A stretch of 64,000 nt of DNA from Bretschneidera sinensis (GCA_023935145.1 CM043700.1:25700001-25764000), one strand, 5' to 3'; shown: positions 1-11,051, counted from the first letter of the stretch. Notes: generated from the sequence alone by a model not told the origin. A program made the numbers and translations.

Positions 1-212
1 GTCGCAACTACTTCCTCAAACTCTCTAATGTGCACATATGGGTTTTCGTTATCCAAGCCATGGAATATAGGGAGTAATTGAATCATCCCTGGTTTAAGAT
101 CTTGATGGGGAGTATTGGCTGGAAACATGATGCATGATGGTATGGCTGTGCATGTAGGGTGGAGGTAATCCTGAAGTGTCCTAGCAACATTCTCACTATG
201 GTTATCGGCCAT
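1..212 (-). CDS. Athila/Tat-type Ty3-gypsy gag, N-terminal part (runs off left edge)
   Basis: Read on the minus strand from the ATG at 212, the frame stays open to the window edge for about 70 codons. It carries the plant Ty3-gypsy gag signature: a stretch reading RTLQDYLHPT, then LKPGMIQLLPIFHGLDNENP and YVHIREFEEV. This region normally starts the capsid-like domain that packages element RNA. The frame is also open upstream of the ATG as far as a stop near 352, with an acidic/serine-rich stretch, so a start outside ATG 212 is possible. It lies just downstream of a PBS-like site and an LTR in the same orientation, which makes it the 5' end of an LTR retrotransposon. The rest of the element lies outside the window, so its integrity cannot be judged. 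Confidence 0.8.
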   Translation of the reverse strand, partial: MADNHSENVARTLQDYLHPTCTAIPSCIMFPANTPHQDLKPGMIQLLPIFHGLDNENPYVHIREFEEVVA

Positions 213-471
213 GTTAACAAAATCCTCTAGATTCTCACTTGAGTTTTCTCTATGGGTTGATCTAGGCGAGGTTTCACTATCAGACTCGGAAGGAGAGGGT
301 AATTCTAGCTCAGGTCCTCTAATGAATCTATCTCGCAGATCTCTTGTCTAAGCATGCACCAAATGAATCAGAGAGGAAATAAAATAAATAAAACAAGAAA
401 TTTTTTATTTATTTATTTATTTTTTACCGTCACACTCAAAGTTGACAAGCTTCCTTGTACTTAAGCGCGTT

Positions 472-489
472 TCCCCGGCAACGGCATCA
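472..489 (-). other. Primer-binding site of the Athila-type element
   Basis: The minus strand reads TGATGCCGTTGCCGGGGA a few bases inside the LTR end. Plant Athila elements typically carry TGGCGCCGTTGCCGGGGA here, complementary to the tRNA-Asp 3' end; this copy differs at two positions. It fixes the orientation of the LTR and gag as minus strand. Confidence 0.7.
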
Positions 490-494
490 AAATT

Positions 495-1938
495 TGATTA
501 CGCCCAAAATATAACGCGATTATTGTAGTATAGTTTTGGGGTGTCGATTCCACAGGGAAACAAGTTAAGTACAACAGAAGGTGTAAACCTCAACACAAAT
601 GATAAAAGATTAAAAGAATCTGAGTTGTTTGAGAAAAAGAGTAATTGTGTAAATAATTTTAAAATAAAAATGACAAGGTTTCGGAAATCCTCCCTAGGTT
701 CGTTGCTCTAATCCTAACTTGATTCAGTTGTTTTTATCTCGATTGCAAGTTTCACATCCTAAACAGGCAATCGGAAAATATTCAATTAAAGCGCATTTAT
801 AAATCCTAATGTAATTGTTATGAAATCTTCTTTACTTTCGAGCACACATGACCTAACTTATAAATTATCAAGAGACGACGATATATCTAAACGACGATAC
901 CGCAACAATGGACAAATCTACAAAAGAGATCTACCGGACTCAATCACACCCAAACAGGTACACATAAGAAAAGCCTGACTGAACTTATATGGAAAAGAAG
1001 CATGCAACCACCGGAGTTATAATAAATCTACTAATTAAATTAAAGAATAAAACATAACAATAGTTAAAGAAAATAATTCCAACTACAACCGAATCAAATA
1101 AATGAAAAATAAGAACAACTACACCTAGGAATTCATCCCTTCGCCTTGCTTGGAGACTAGCCGGCCATGGGGCTCATGTGTCCTCGAGTTGCCTCCGGTC
1201 TCCCGACGATCATCTCTCCCGATCTTCAAACTTTAAACTTCGGGTTCCTCCTAAAGGCCCTCTGGATTGCTCCTAAAGGCCCTTTGGATTCATCCCCGAT
1301 TGATTCCTCAAAGTTGAAGTGGAGTAGGCCTTATATAGGCAAATACCAAGAGTACAATGTGTTTCCCATCTGATATGGGATGTGGGATATAGAAATTTGT
1401 TTTCCAACCAATGTGGGATGTGGGATTTAAGCCCAAAATCACGCTGAAATCCCGCACAGCCTGACCTTTGTCTACTTAAACTGCCATAACTTTCTCTAGA
1501 AAAATTCTTTTGACGAACCGTAAAATTCTCCAGAAAATAGACTTCCAGATATTTTTAAGCATATATGGCTCATCTCCTGACTCTTCTTGTATCAATACAG
1601 TTTAATTTTCAAAGATGATTGATCTGTACGGGCAATTCTGACAATTTAGTGAAACTCCTTTCCACTGCGGGCAGCAGCTGTTGCTCTTTTAAGCCCTCCA
1701 TCTTGTCCTTTCGGAAGTATTCCTTCACTCCAGTATGCCTCGAGTCTTTGTGCTTCAAGTAATGATAACTTTTCCTCCTTTTTTGAGCTTAAAGTACTTG
1801 AAAATGCACCGAAGTAGATCAATGATCCAAGAATGATACTTTAGAGTTGTTAACATATAAAAGTGCAATTAAAACCTAGATCAACCCTAAAATGCTAACA
1901 ATTAAGTATTGATAAGAGGCATTTTATGACTCTCATCA
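495..1938 (-). mobile_element. 5' LTR of Athila-type retrotransposon
   Basis: This 1,444-bp LTR begins on the minus strand with TGATGAGAGTC (plus-strand end at 1938) and ends with GTAATCA (plus-strand start at 495), giving TGAT...ATCA termini. The PBS-like site follows after 5 bases. A CTATATAAGG promoter motif sits at about 1330-1340 on the minus strand. The 5 bases beyond the outer end (1939-1943, CCATT) are the expected target-site copy, but the partner end is outside the window. Length and PBS fit the Athila lineage. Without the second LTR the boundaries rest on the terminal motifs and the PBS alone. Confidence 0.75.
1331..1340 (-). promoter_or_regulatory. TATA box of the LTR promoter
   Basis: The minus strand reads CCTATATAAGG within the LTR, a strong TATA-like element in the place expected for the retrotransposon's own Pol II promoter. 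No mapped transcript supports it. Confidence 0.45.
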
Positions 1939-1943
1939 CCATT

Positions 1944-2560
1944 CATAAAAAAAACCTCGGAAAGAAGATCATGCCAAGGGATCTATGCAGTACGATAGCA
2001 ATATCCAATTGAATGTGCCTAGGTCTAATAAATTGACGCACATTCAGGACTGTGATGTTCTTCGCTGGCCCCCAAAACCTGTACACCCTAGAGAGGACAA
2101 AGATCAGTACAAATGGTGTAGGTTTCACAGGGATCATGGGCACGACACCGAGGAATGTTGGGCATTGAAAAACCAGATTGAGTCCCTCATTTGTTGGGGA
2201 TACCTGAGAGAGTTCACCGACCTTTGAGGCAAAGTTTTGAACGTCTTGCTAGATGGAGTTTTGAGTGGTGGAACTCAAAACGATACTATTGGCGAAGTCA
2301 AAGACAAAACCCTCAGAGGGATTCAAGCCCTCGAAGGGATCAAAGTCCAAGAAGGAAGTCAAAAGAAAGTAGACAAGACGATAGGCGCCAGACATCTACA
2401 GCGCCCGACACTATCAAAACAATTTACTGAGACCTTACCCATAGAGGTCAAGGATTTACAACAAGACTATACAGGTTGGTCCAAAGGTAACCCGATTCTT
2501 CAGACAGGGAACGCTAAGAACATTAAAAAATTCCATCAGTAGAAATTTCCCTTTTCTTTT
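1944..2560 (+). pseudogene. Broken Ty3-gypsy (Tat/Retand-like) gag fragment
   Basis: Starting beside the Athila LTR, the plus strand encodes in pieces the C-terminal half of a plant gypsy gag. DQYKWCRFHRDHGHDTEEC is the characteristic zinc-knuckle-like motif, followed by WALKNQIESLI and GYLREF. After a stop at 2225 the sequence continues in shifted frames with an arginine/serine-rich linker (NPQRDSSPRRDQSPRR), so there is at least one stop and one or two frameshifts. The N-terminal part is missing where the LTR begins, which suggests the Athila element inserted into this older one. No protease or reverse transcriptase follows; tandem repeats start about 80 bp later. Confidence 0.75.
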
Positions 2561-2639
2561 CAAGATATGTAATTTTAACTAGTTATCAACAAAGATGTTA
2601 TTTTGGAATTCATATCAAAATTACTTCGCTGAGAAATAA

Positions 2640-4290
2640 GCTCCGAGCCTCCTTCCACTACGGAATCCTCATCAAAGTCATTCTCCTCATACCCATCTCC
2701 AAGACTTCGAGGAGTTCGATCCCAAGCATCCTCCTCGGACCCATCTCCAAGACTGCGAGGAGTTCGATCTCAAGCATCCTTCTCAGACCAATATCTAAGA
2801 CTCTGAGGAGTTCGATCCCAAGCATCCTCCTTAGATCTATCTCAAAGACTCCGAGGAGTTCTATCCCAAGCATACTCCTCGAACACATCTCCAAAACTCC
2901 AAGGAATTCGATCCCAAGCATCCTCTTCGAACAAATCTATAAGACTCCGAGGAGTTCTATCCCAAGCATCCTCTTCAGACAAATCTCTAAGACTCCGAGA
3001 AGTTTGATCCCAAGCATCCTCCTCGGACACATTTCCAAGACTCTGAGAAGTTTGATCCCAAGAATCCTCCTCAAACCTATCTCCAAGACTCCGAAGAGTT
3101 CGATCCCAAGCATCCTCCTCGAATACTTCTCTAAGACTTTGAGGACTTCGATCCTAAGCATCCTCTTCGGACCCATCTCTAAGACTCCGAGGAGTTCGAT
3201 CCCAAGCATACTCCTTGGACACATCTCTAAGACTCCGAGGAATTCGATCCAAGCATCCTCCTCAGATAAATTTCCAAGACTCCGAGAAGTTTGATCCCAA
3301 GCATCCTCCTCGGACACATTTCCAAGACTCCGAGGAGTTCGATCCCAAGTATCATCCTCAGACCCATCTCCAAGACTCCGAGGAGTTCGATCCCAAGCAT
3401 CCTCCTCGGACACATCTCTAAGACTCTGAGGACTTCGATCCCAAGCATCCTCCTCGGGACCCATCTCCAAGACTCCGAGGAGTTCAATCTCAAGCATCCT
3501 CCTCGGACCCATCTCAAAGACTCCGAGGAGTTTGATCCAAGTCATCCTCATCGGACACATCTCCACAACTCCGAGGAGTTTGACCCAAGTCATTCTCCAT
3601 GAACCCATCTCCAAGACTCTTAGGAGTTTGATATCAAACATCCTCCTCGAACCAATCTCTAAGAATCTGAGGAGTTCGATCCCAAGCATCTTCCTCATAC
3701 ACACATCTCCAAGACTCTCAGGAGTTCGATCACAAGCATGCTCCTTAGACACATATTCAAGACTCCGACGAGTTTGATCCCAAGCATCCTCCTCGAAACC
3801 ATCTCCAAGACTCCAAGAAGTTCTATCCTAACCATCCTCCTCAGACCCATCTCCAAGACTCCGAAGAGTTTGATCCCAAGAATCCTTCTCGGACATATCT
3901 CCAAGACTCCGATGAGTTTGATCCCAAACATCCTCTTCGGACCCATCCCCAAGACTCTGAGGAGTTCGATCCCAAGCATCCTCCGCGGACCCATCTCCAA
4001 GACTCCGAGGAGTTCGATCCTAAGCATCCTCCCCAGACCCATCTCTAAGACTACGAGGAGTTTGATCTCAAGCATCCTTCTCGGACCCATCTCCAAGAAT
4101 CTGAGGAGTTTGATCAAAGTTTTCATCCTTGGACACATATCTACAACTCCGAGGAGTTTGATGCAAGTCATTCTCCTTAGATCCATCTCCAAGACTTCAA
4201 GGAATTCGATCCTAAGCATCCTCCTCCAACCAATTTCCAAGACTCTGAGGAGTTTGATCCAAGTAATTCCACTTAGACATTTACTCCTTG
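2640..4290. repeat. 48-bp tandem repeat array, block 1
   Basis: About 34 degenerate copies of a 48-bp unit lie head to tail, with consensus core GACTCCGAGGAGTTCGATCC followed by CAAGCATCCTCCTCGGACCC and ATCTCCAA. Because 48 is a multiple of three and the unit lacks stops in several frames, long open frames appear on both strands (for example 2937-3752 minus and 3738-4337 plus). These are repeat artefacts and I do not call them genes. Position after a Tat-like gag fits the tandem-repeat regions known in the untranslated parts of Tat/Retand retrotransposons. Confidence 0.9.
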
Positions 4291-4309
4291 TTGGTAAAGA
4301 GCCATGCGA

Positions 4310-4635
4310 CACCATGTCGCACACTTTGGAGTTTTGAGAACACACTGGTGCACACTGCCAAGCTGCGCAACACCATGTCGTACATCTCAGAGTTTCAAGC
4401 ACACGTCGCCTCCAATCCCAAGACTCAATGCGCACATTGTTTCTGAGCCCGAGCCTCAGTGCGCACACCGCTTACGAGCCTGAGGATCAGTGCGCACACT
4501 GTGTCCGAGCTTGTGCGCACATTACCTCTTAGCCCTAGCATCAGTGCGCACACCGCCTCTGAGCTTGCGCATCAGTGCACACACCGCTTCCAAGCCCGGC
4601 CATCAGTGCGCATGCCACTTCCAATCCCAAGCTTC
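4310..4635. repeat. GC-richer short tandem repeat (about 30 bp)
   Basis: This stretch has degenerate repeats built on the motif CAGTGCGCACACCGC alternating with GAGCCTGAG-like spacers. It sits between two blocks of the 48-bp array and is markedly richer in GC than its surroundings. Open frames here reflect the repeat and are not genes. Confidence 0.65.
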
Positions 4636-4705
4636 CTTCCAATATGGAATCCTCATCAAATTCATTCTCATCGGACCCATCTCCAAGACTTCGAGGAGTT
4701 CGACC
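4636..4705. repeat. Start of the second 48-bp repeat block
   Basis: The sequence CTTCCTTCCAATATGGAATC followed by CTCATCAAATTCATTCTC closely repeats the entry into block 1 at about 2650-2700. The leader plus first repeat unit has therefore been duplicated, arguing for segmental duplication of the whole array unit. The hAT element at 4706 interrupts it. Confidence 0.7.
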
Positions 4706-5509
4706 TAGGGGTGGCAATTCGGGTTGACGGATCATGTTTATGTCGTGTTGAAATTGGGTATAACACTAAATGGGTCGACACGAACACGACACTATTATTA
4801 ATCGTGCCAAGAAAACCGAACACTAATACGACTTGTTTATTAAACGGGTAACACGACACGACACGCTTAACCCGTTTAATAAATGAGTCGTGTTAGACAC
4901 GACAACCTGACACGACACGACTAACATGTTACACACGATTAATATGTTAGACCCGACAATCCAACACGATTAACCAGACACGACCTGTTTATTACATAAA
5001 CAAATATAAGTTATATTACATTATCATCAATCTAATCAATCATAATCCAAATTCCAACATATTCATGATCCAAATACACATAAAAAAAGTCTAATTAATA
5101 ACTTAAACATTATTTTATCAACTATCATCTATATTGGGAGAAATCAGAGAGTCTGTAGATTTTGTGATGCGTCGCTATTGAGTGAGTCTATGAGGGAGTG
5201 TTTTGTGTTTGTGATGTGGTGAAAATAGGAATTAGGGTTTGTTTTATACACACACTAAGAATTTTTTTTAATATAATAGACAAAATTTTTAGATAGGTCC
5301 TAAACAAGCCATAAGTCATAATCGTGTCAACACGACTCATCAGACCCATGAATTTAATCGTGTCATTTCGGGTTGGCGGGTTAACCCGTGACACAACATG
5401 ATTTTTCTGTGTCATAATCGTGTCGACACGATTACGACACGAACCCGATTATACTCAACACTAACACGCTTTATTTTGTGTTGTGTCATGTCCAAAATTG
5501 CCACCCCTA
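4706..5509. mobile_element. Non-autonomous hAT element with perfect 8-bp target duplication
   Basis: This 804-bp insertion has terminal inverted repeats TAGGGGTGGCAATT, identical over 14 bases at both ends. It is flanked by the 8-bp direct repeat GTTCGACC (4698-4705 and 5510-5517), which is part of the 48-bp repeat it landed in. Subterminal regions are rich in CGTGTC/GACACG motifs in both orientations, as in hAT elements where transposase binds subterminal repeats. No transposase frame is present, so it would depend on a transposase supplied elsewhere. TIR sequence and 8-bp duplication are diagnostic of the hAT superfamily. Confidence 0.92.
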
Positions 5510-5935
5510 GTTCGACCCCAAACATCCTTCTAGGACCCATCTCCAAGCATCAGAGGAGTTTGATCCCAAGCATCCTTCTCGGACACATCTCCAAGACTTT
5601 GAGGAGTTCGATCCCAAAGCATCTTCCTCGGACATATCTCCAAGACTCTAAGGAGTTCGATCCCAAGTATCCTCCTCGGACCCATATCCAAGACTCTGAG
5701 AAGTTCGATCCCAAGCATCCTTCTTGGACACATCTCCAAGACTCCGAGGAGTTCGATCCCAAGCATCCTCTTCAGATCCATCTCCAAGACTCCGAGGAGT
5801 TTGATCTCAAGCATCTTTGTCGGACCCATCTCCAAGACTCCGAGGAGTTTGATCCAAGTCATTCTCCTCGAACCCATCTCTAAGACTCCGAGGAGTTTGA
5901 TCTCAAGCATCCTCCTCAGACTTCGAGTTTGAGAT
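5510..5935. repeat. 48-bp tandem repeat array, block 2
   Basis: About nine more copies of the 48-bp unit continue directly after the hAT insertion in the same register and orientation as block 1. The block ends near the CACACACAC tract at about 5940. Open frames across it (5398-5883 plus, 5530-5973 minus) come from the repeat. Confidence 0.9.
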
Positions 5936-5984
5936 CTGTGCACACACACACTGCCGAGACCAGAATCGGTCATCTCTAAGCCTC

Positions 5985-6300
5985 AGCCACCCCGCAGTAA
6001 GCACAACAAGTTTTGGCCACATCAGGCCAAGCATCTTAAGCTTTGGCTACCACACGCCAAGCACGACAGACCAAGCTTTGGCCATATCATGCCAAGCAAC
6101 TCCAACCTTGACTACCTCATGCCAAGCACGACAGACCAAGCCTCGGCCACATCATGCCAATCATCTCAAGCCTCGGCTACCACACGTCTCGCACGACAGA
6201 CCAAGCCTTGGCCACATCATGCCAAGCATCTTAAGCCTCGGCTAGTACATGCAAGGCACAACACATCAAGCCTTGGCCACATCATGCCAAGCATCTCATG
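5985..6300. repeat. 65-bp tandem repeat
   Basis: At least four copies of a 65-bp unit containing GACCAAGCCTTGGCCACATC and ATGCCAAGCATCT are present. The GACCAAG anchor recurs at 6069, 6134, 6199 and 6264, exactly 65 bp apart. The unit is unrelated to the 48-bp unit although directly adjacent. The short frame at 6089-6301 is a repeat artefact. Confidence 0.85.
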
Positions 6301-6305
6301 ATGAT

Positions 6306-6377
6306 GCAGATAAGCTGATTTGGCGTCATGGGCCTTCAGTTGAGTACTCAGTTAGATTGGGGTATCAATGGATGGTT
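6306..6377 (+). pseudogene. LINE-type fragment (zf-RVT-like domain)
   Basis: One frame reads DKLIWRHGPSVEYSVRLGY, which matches the DxLIW...G.YSVKSGY signature found downstream of the reverse transcriptase in plant non-LTR retrotransposons (zf-RVT region). The fragment is only about 24 codons long, and a stop follows soon after. Identification rests on this one motif. Confidence 0.5.
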
Positions 6378-6399
6378 AAGTAACTAAGTTCAGAAGGAG

Positions 6400-9300
6400 G
6401 TAAGGCAGGATAACTCCTCTAATTCTGTTGATGATTCCATCTGTCGTGGCTAAGCATGAATCACATGCCCTTAATTGTTTTTATTTTTTTAGTGGGTTAG
6501 AATAAACATTACAACCACATTATAATTGTAATCCTTATTTTCCACGCCGGATCCAATTTTTTTATTGCTACTATCATACCTTGTACAAAAGCTTGACCCG
6601 TTAATCAATTGTGTCCAAAACAATTGAGACCGACAGAATAGATTTTGATAACTTGATTAATATATTTTGAGGATACCCACTTGCAATTGTAATCTGCATC
6701 ACATACTTAATGAAATACTATTAAAGATCATCTAATTAAATCCTCCCAAAATTAATTGCATTTCCACATTTACCTGGTTGTCTATGTAAAATATTTGTCA
6801 GTGATTGGTCTAGCCTCAACCATTTTTTACTGTTAATGATTATATTACATGAACTCGAATATGAATATTAAGTACGGATGTATATTCGAGTATTAGACTC
6901 ATACAAACTCAAGAGTGGAAAGAAGTGGAATTGACGTGGATCAATTTTTCATTCACAACTCAAATGGTAATATAATTTAGATTTACAACTGTAAGAATCT
7001 TCCCGTGGTTCGTTACAGGGCAAAGCTAGGATTAACAATGGGGTCAATCGCCCCGAAAACTAAAAGAAAAATTAAAGTACTTAGGTTGTAGTTTAAGGTT
7101 TCCAAATCATTTAGTTAAAGCTTGCTCCAATTGGCCCATTTTAAACTTTTCTAAACAAATACAATATGTACCACTAGTTGTACTTCAGCTTAAAAAAATA
7201 AAACCAAAAATGCTTTGATTACTCATCAATTTATGAAGTCACTATTTTATCATTGTGTGCTGTACAAATATTCATCAAAAAGTAAATTTGGAACCGATTC
7301 GTGCACATCATGGAGAAAAAGCATGCAGTTCACTACTTCACCAAATTCGTTAAAAAAAAGAAAAAGGTGAAGTTGGCCCAACTGAGAGATCTGGTCCAAT
7401 TTTCTAAACAAAAAATAAAATAAACAATTTTTAAGTCTTACTTAAATTCCTCTTTGTAATCTAATAAAAAAAATCTTATTCTTCACTTTTTAATTTTGTC
7501 TCTACAGTTCTACTCTTCTTTAACTGATAAACTAATACTAATTGATCAAATTTCAGCACCAGCGATGATCGAATTTTGGCATATTGTTTGTGTTTCTTCT
7601 CTAAACTTTATAGAATTGAGTTCAAAAGTTTGTAATACCTTCTCTTTTGTGTTTTTTTTTCCCTTTAATCATTTTCTCTTATAATTATTATTTGTTTAAT
7701 TAATGTTATTGATGATATGATAATACTTGATATCTTTCTACATGTTAATTTATTTGTTTTCTTATTAGATTTTCATTTGTTTAAAGTTTCAAACTTTAAC
7801 ACACCACGTATTAATTCATCGTTAATTTAAAGAGTGTTAAACCTTATTTATGAAAATCAACATGTTTGTTAAACAAATTAATCAATAAAAAACTAATTAT
7901 TCTCAACGAAGAAGATAATAAAGATTATTATAGAAAAACTAATTAATTTTTTATTCTTTAATTAGTCTATAATCTCATGTTCAAACCCTTATTTCATCAT
8001 GTGTTCACTCTTCAGCAACAACTTAAAGAGCATTTTCAATAATGAAAAACAAAAAAACAAGACTTCACAACAAGATGTATGTTAACTTTCTTGCAGTTAC
8101 TTTGCTGATGTATATTGAAAAAGAAAATTTTTAAAATATTAGTACAAAAATAATTATAAATAAATTTGATTCGATGAAAAATGGTCAAGCACAACTTTCA
8201 TAAGGTTTATACTTTTTTCATATATAATTATATGTAACGTTAAAAGAGACAGCATTTTCTATTAAAAAAATAACTTTTTTACACCTTTCTTTAGGTATAA
8301 CCTACATTTTATTTAAAGAAAGACATTTTTTAAAGTTTAAATCTATTGCACCACACATATTTAATTTTCTCATAGAATTATTTCGCTACAAGCTTAACAG
8401 CAGCAACTGCCTTGACTTTCTTGTGTTTGGGCTGTAAGGAATAAGGATCCCCCATTTCAGCAATTTTCACCTCAAGTAAATGAGAAGAAGCAACAGAGCA
8501 GAGAACTAATTGAAAGCAGCAAGGAAGGTAATAATATAAAGGAACTTGGCTACCACTAAGAGCTAGCAATCCCAACCCAATTTGTATTGCTATTGTCAGT
8601 AGATCGAATGACTCTTAACATCCCTTTTGGAATCTAGTATGAAATTCATTTTATTTATAATTTAATGAGTTGAAACAAAAGTTCCTTCTTAAATTGACTT
8701 TTCAACCACATCTACTAGAAAAGATTTGAAGTTAGAATTCCTTTACTCCTAAATATCAGAAAAAAGAATTCATTTCATTTGAATTATTATTTTTTTATAT
8801 TATATTATGATGAGGAGACAATTTTTATATATACTTTTTTATAAAATAATACATTTAGTAATAAAAAAGCTCACATTCGATTGTAAAATTAATACATTTA
8901 GTGATATTTCTTTTTATCATTGAATTTATTGTTTTACCATAAAATGTGAGTTATTTTAAATGAATTATCTTAGAACCAATCAATTTTTATATATATTAAC
9001 AAAAGAAAAAGAATAGTAATTAATATTATAAGACATTATTCTCTTTTTTTTTCTTCATTTTTATCATATAATAATAAGATTTTATATATTGTTTATCAAG
9101 CCATTTTATATTTGAACAGAAATCATTTTACGGCTTATCGACGTCGGTGCACCTTAAATGCATGGCATCCCCTGAAAATGACTGTGCTACCTCTCCATGA
9201 GACAGAAGACATACTATAATTCCCACATCCAATGGCTGGCATTCAAGTAGGAGTTTATTAAATACCACTTGGCCTTGTCTACTTATCAATTTCTGTTTCC

Positions 9301-9438
9301 TTTCTCTTTCTTAGTGTTAGTAAAACAGACAGACACCTTGCTTCAATGAATCATCAACAATGAGTGTCTCAAAAAAAAAAAAAAAATGCTAAGTTTGCTG
9401 TACAGTTTTAGCCCACAAACAAGGTTTAGTTTGACTAT
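6400..9438. other. Intergenic AT-rich stretch
   Basis: I see no coding signature here. The sequence is AT-rich with scattered homopolymers. A 65-codon minus-strand frame at 8378-8575 has no recognisable family. No TIR pair, LTR or RNA gene is evident. Confidence 0.5.
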
Positions 9439-9443
9439 GAAAC

Positions 9444-9789
9444 TGAACAATTTGAGACCTGTTAATCACATGAATTACAAACGGAAAGAAAAGAAGACAA
9501 GATTTACTTAGGTTCACCCCAGAATAGGACTACATCCTACCAGAAGTTTTTTTATTATCAACCTCATAAATCTCTCATTACAATGTATGCTTAGTACATA
9601 AAGAGTATTTATAAAAACCTTGAGACGCCCTAATTAGGGTTTCCGCCCTGCTGTAGAACTACGGCTATTCATGAGCTTAAGCTCAAACCACCAAGAAAAA
9701 AACCAAATCCAACTCACCGAGAAGTGAGACTTCGTGATCGGCCAGGGTTCTATAGATTTGATCCCGTAAAGTATATACCAACTCTAACA
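9444..9789 (-). mobile_element. Solo LTR (Copia-like), copy 1
   Basis: On the minus strand this 346-bp unit starts TGTTAGAGTTGG and ends TTGTTCA, with a TATAAATACTC promoter-like motif in the middle. It is flanked by a perfect 5-bp duplication GAAAC (9439-9443 and 9790-9794). No internal retrotransposon sequence adjoins it, so it is a solo LTR left by unequal recombination. A related copy lies at 32881-33166, which independently confirms the boundaries. The Copia assignment is from LTR style and is tentative. Confidence 0.85.
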
Positions 9790-9794
9790 GAAAC

Positions 9795-9991
9795 CCCACA
9801 TGAAAGAATATAATTAGTAGAATACTTAAATTATTCCAAAGATATATATAGGACTAAAATACAAATTCACCCATCAATGTCCAATATATTTTTTTACAGT
9901 AATGTTCTCTCTAATAGATATGCTTCCCCACAACTTATGTCAACATTTATTTTGGAATGAAATGGTGAAAACCATGCATGATCGACACCTG

Positions 9992-10040
<49 letters not shown>

Positions 10041-10189
10041 CTTGCCACTCTACATACTACTTGTCCAAGTGCCAAATGGGCCTATAAAATCTCTTAAAAT
10101 GCTTTGTATACACCGTGTGTGTCCGTGTTGTACTGTAGCATGGCACCACTCTTCCATAAGTTAGCACTATACTACACATTGTCACTTAT
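9795..10189. repeat. Intergenic stretch with (AT)n microsatellite
   Basis: A pure AT dinucleotide run of about 44 bases occupies roughly 9995-10038. The rest is AT-rich sequence between the solo LTR and the chromovirus LTR, with no gene visible. Confidence 0.75.
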
Positions 10190-11048
10190 TATTAGACCCT
10201 TGATGTTCGGTTATTGACTTGGCATGTGTGAGCCTTACTGCATTCCAAGCAAGAGGCGAGGATGCGGTGCACATCTCCTTAACAAGGCAAATGGTGTGAA
10301 ATAGGTAGGCACAAGACCTTGGCGCAATCAAGAAAGTGTGCACGCGTGCGGGAAGACACACAGGCATGGGGAGTGTGCGCGCACGCGGGAAGGCTCAGCA
10401 GCATGGCAGGTATGCGCGCGCACGGGAAGGCACACAGGCATGACAAGTGTGCGCGCGCACGGGAAAGAACATGGCTGTGGCAGATGTGCGTGCTCGCGCG
10501 GCAGGGCACATGAGTGTGGCATGTGTGTGCGTATGGCAGGTGGTATGTGTGCGTGTGCATGATAGGTGGCATGTGCATAACTGCTCAGAAACTGTCTGCA
10601 ACTATGTGCAATTGCATGAAAACTGTGTGCAACTGCTCAATTTGTGTCTAGGCACAGACAAGGCTGTTAGAATGCCTTTGTGTGTGTCAGCAAGGCTAAC
10701 TGCTGGGTGTGTCAGCAGATTTTTTATTGGTCCATGTGTGCTTTGCAGTTATGGCTGTTAACTACTCAGGTTGCCTATAAATACAAGGCGCTAAGGCACA
10801 GGGGCATTCGTGAATGCTTGTTGTTGTGACCTAGTCTAAGAAATCCTTGTGTGTATGTTGTATTATCCTTTATTGAGAAATAAAGGGTTGGGTGAGAGTT
10901 CCCGTAAGCCTGTGTGTGCTTAGTATCTTGTGTGCATTTCTGTGAGTTAAATAGTTTGTTGAGTAAACCTCGGATTGTGGCTGGCTAAGTGTGAGACTTA
11001 GCGCCATCATAGGGCAAAAATTTCGTAGTAACAGATAACCCTGTGACA
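10190..11048 (+). repeat. 5' LTR of the chromovirus
   Basis: This 859-bp LTR starts TATTAGACCC (the 3' LTR keeps TGTTAGACCC) and ends CCCTGTGACA. It includes a GC-rich section with a roughly 37-bp tandem unit (CGGGAAGGCNCACAGGCATG-like) present in one more copy than in the 3' LTR. TATAAATACAAGGC near 10776-10790 is the likely TATA box, with an AATAAAGGG polyadenylation-type motif about 90 bases downstream. Short open frames in the GC-rich section are non-coding by context. Confidence 0.92.
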
Positions 11049-11051
11049 ATT

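Noticed and set aside
2937..3752. 271-codon minus-strand open frame with repeated GVLEMGPRRMLGIELL
   Set aside because: It lies wholly inside the 48-bp tandem array, and equivalent long frames exist on the other strand. This is a period-of-three artefact, not a gene.
3738..4337. 199-codon plus-strand open frame with repeated ISKTPRSSIPSILLGP
   Set aside because: Translation of the same 48-bp satellite; no domain and no start context.
10279..10761. Several overlapping His/Cys- or Arg-rich frames in the GC-rich LTR section
   Set aside because: They are inside the chromovirus LTR, differ between the two LTRs by a repeat unit, and have no family match.
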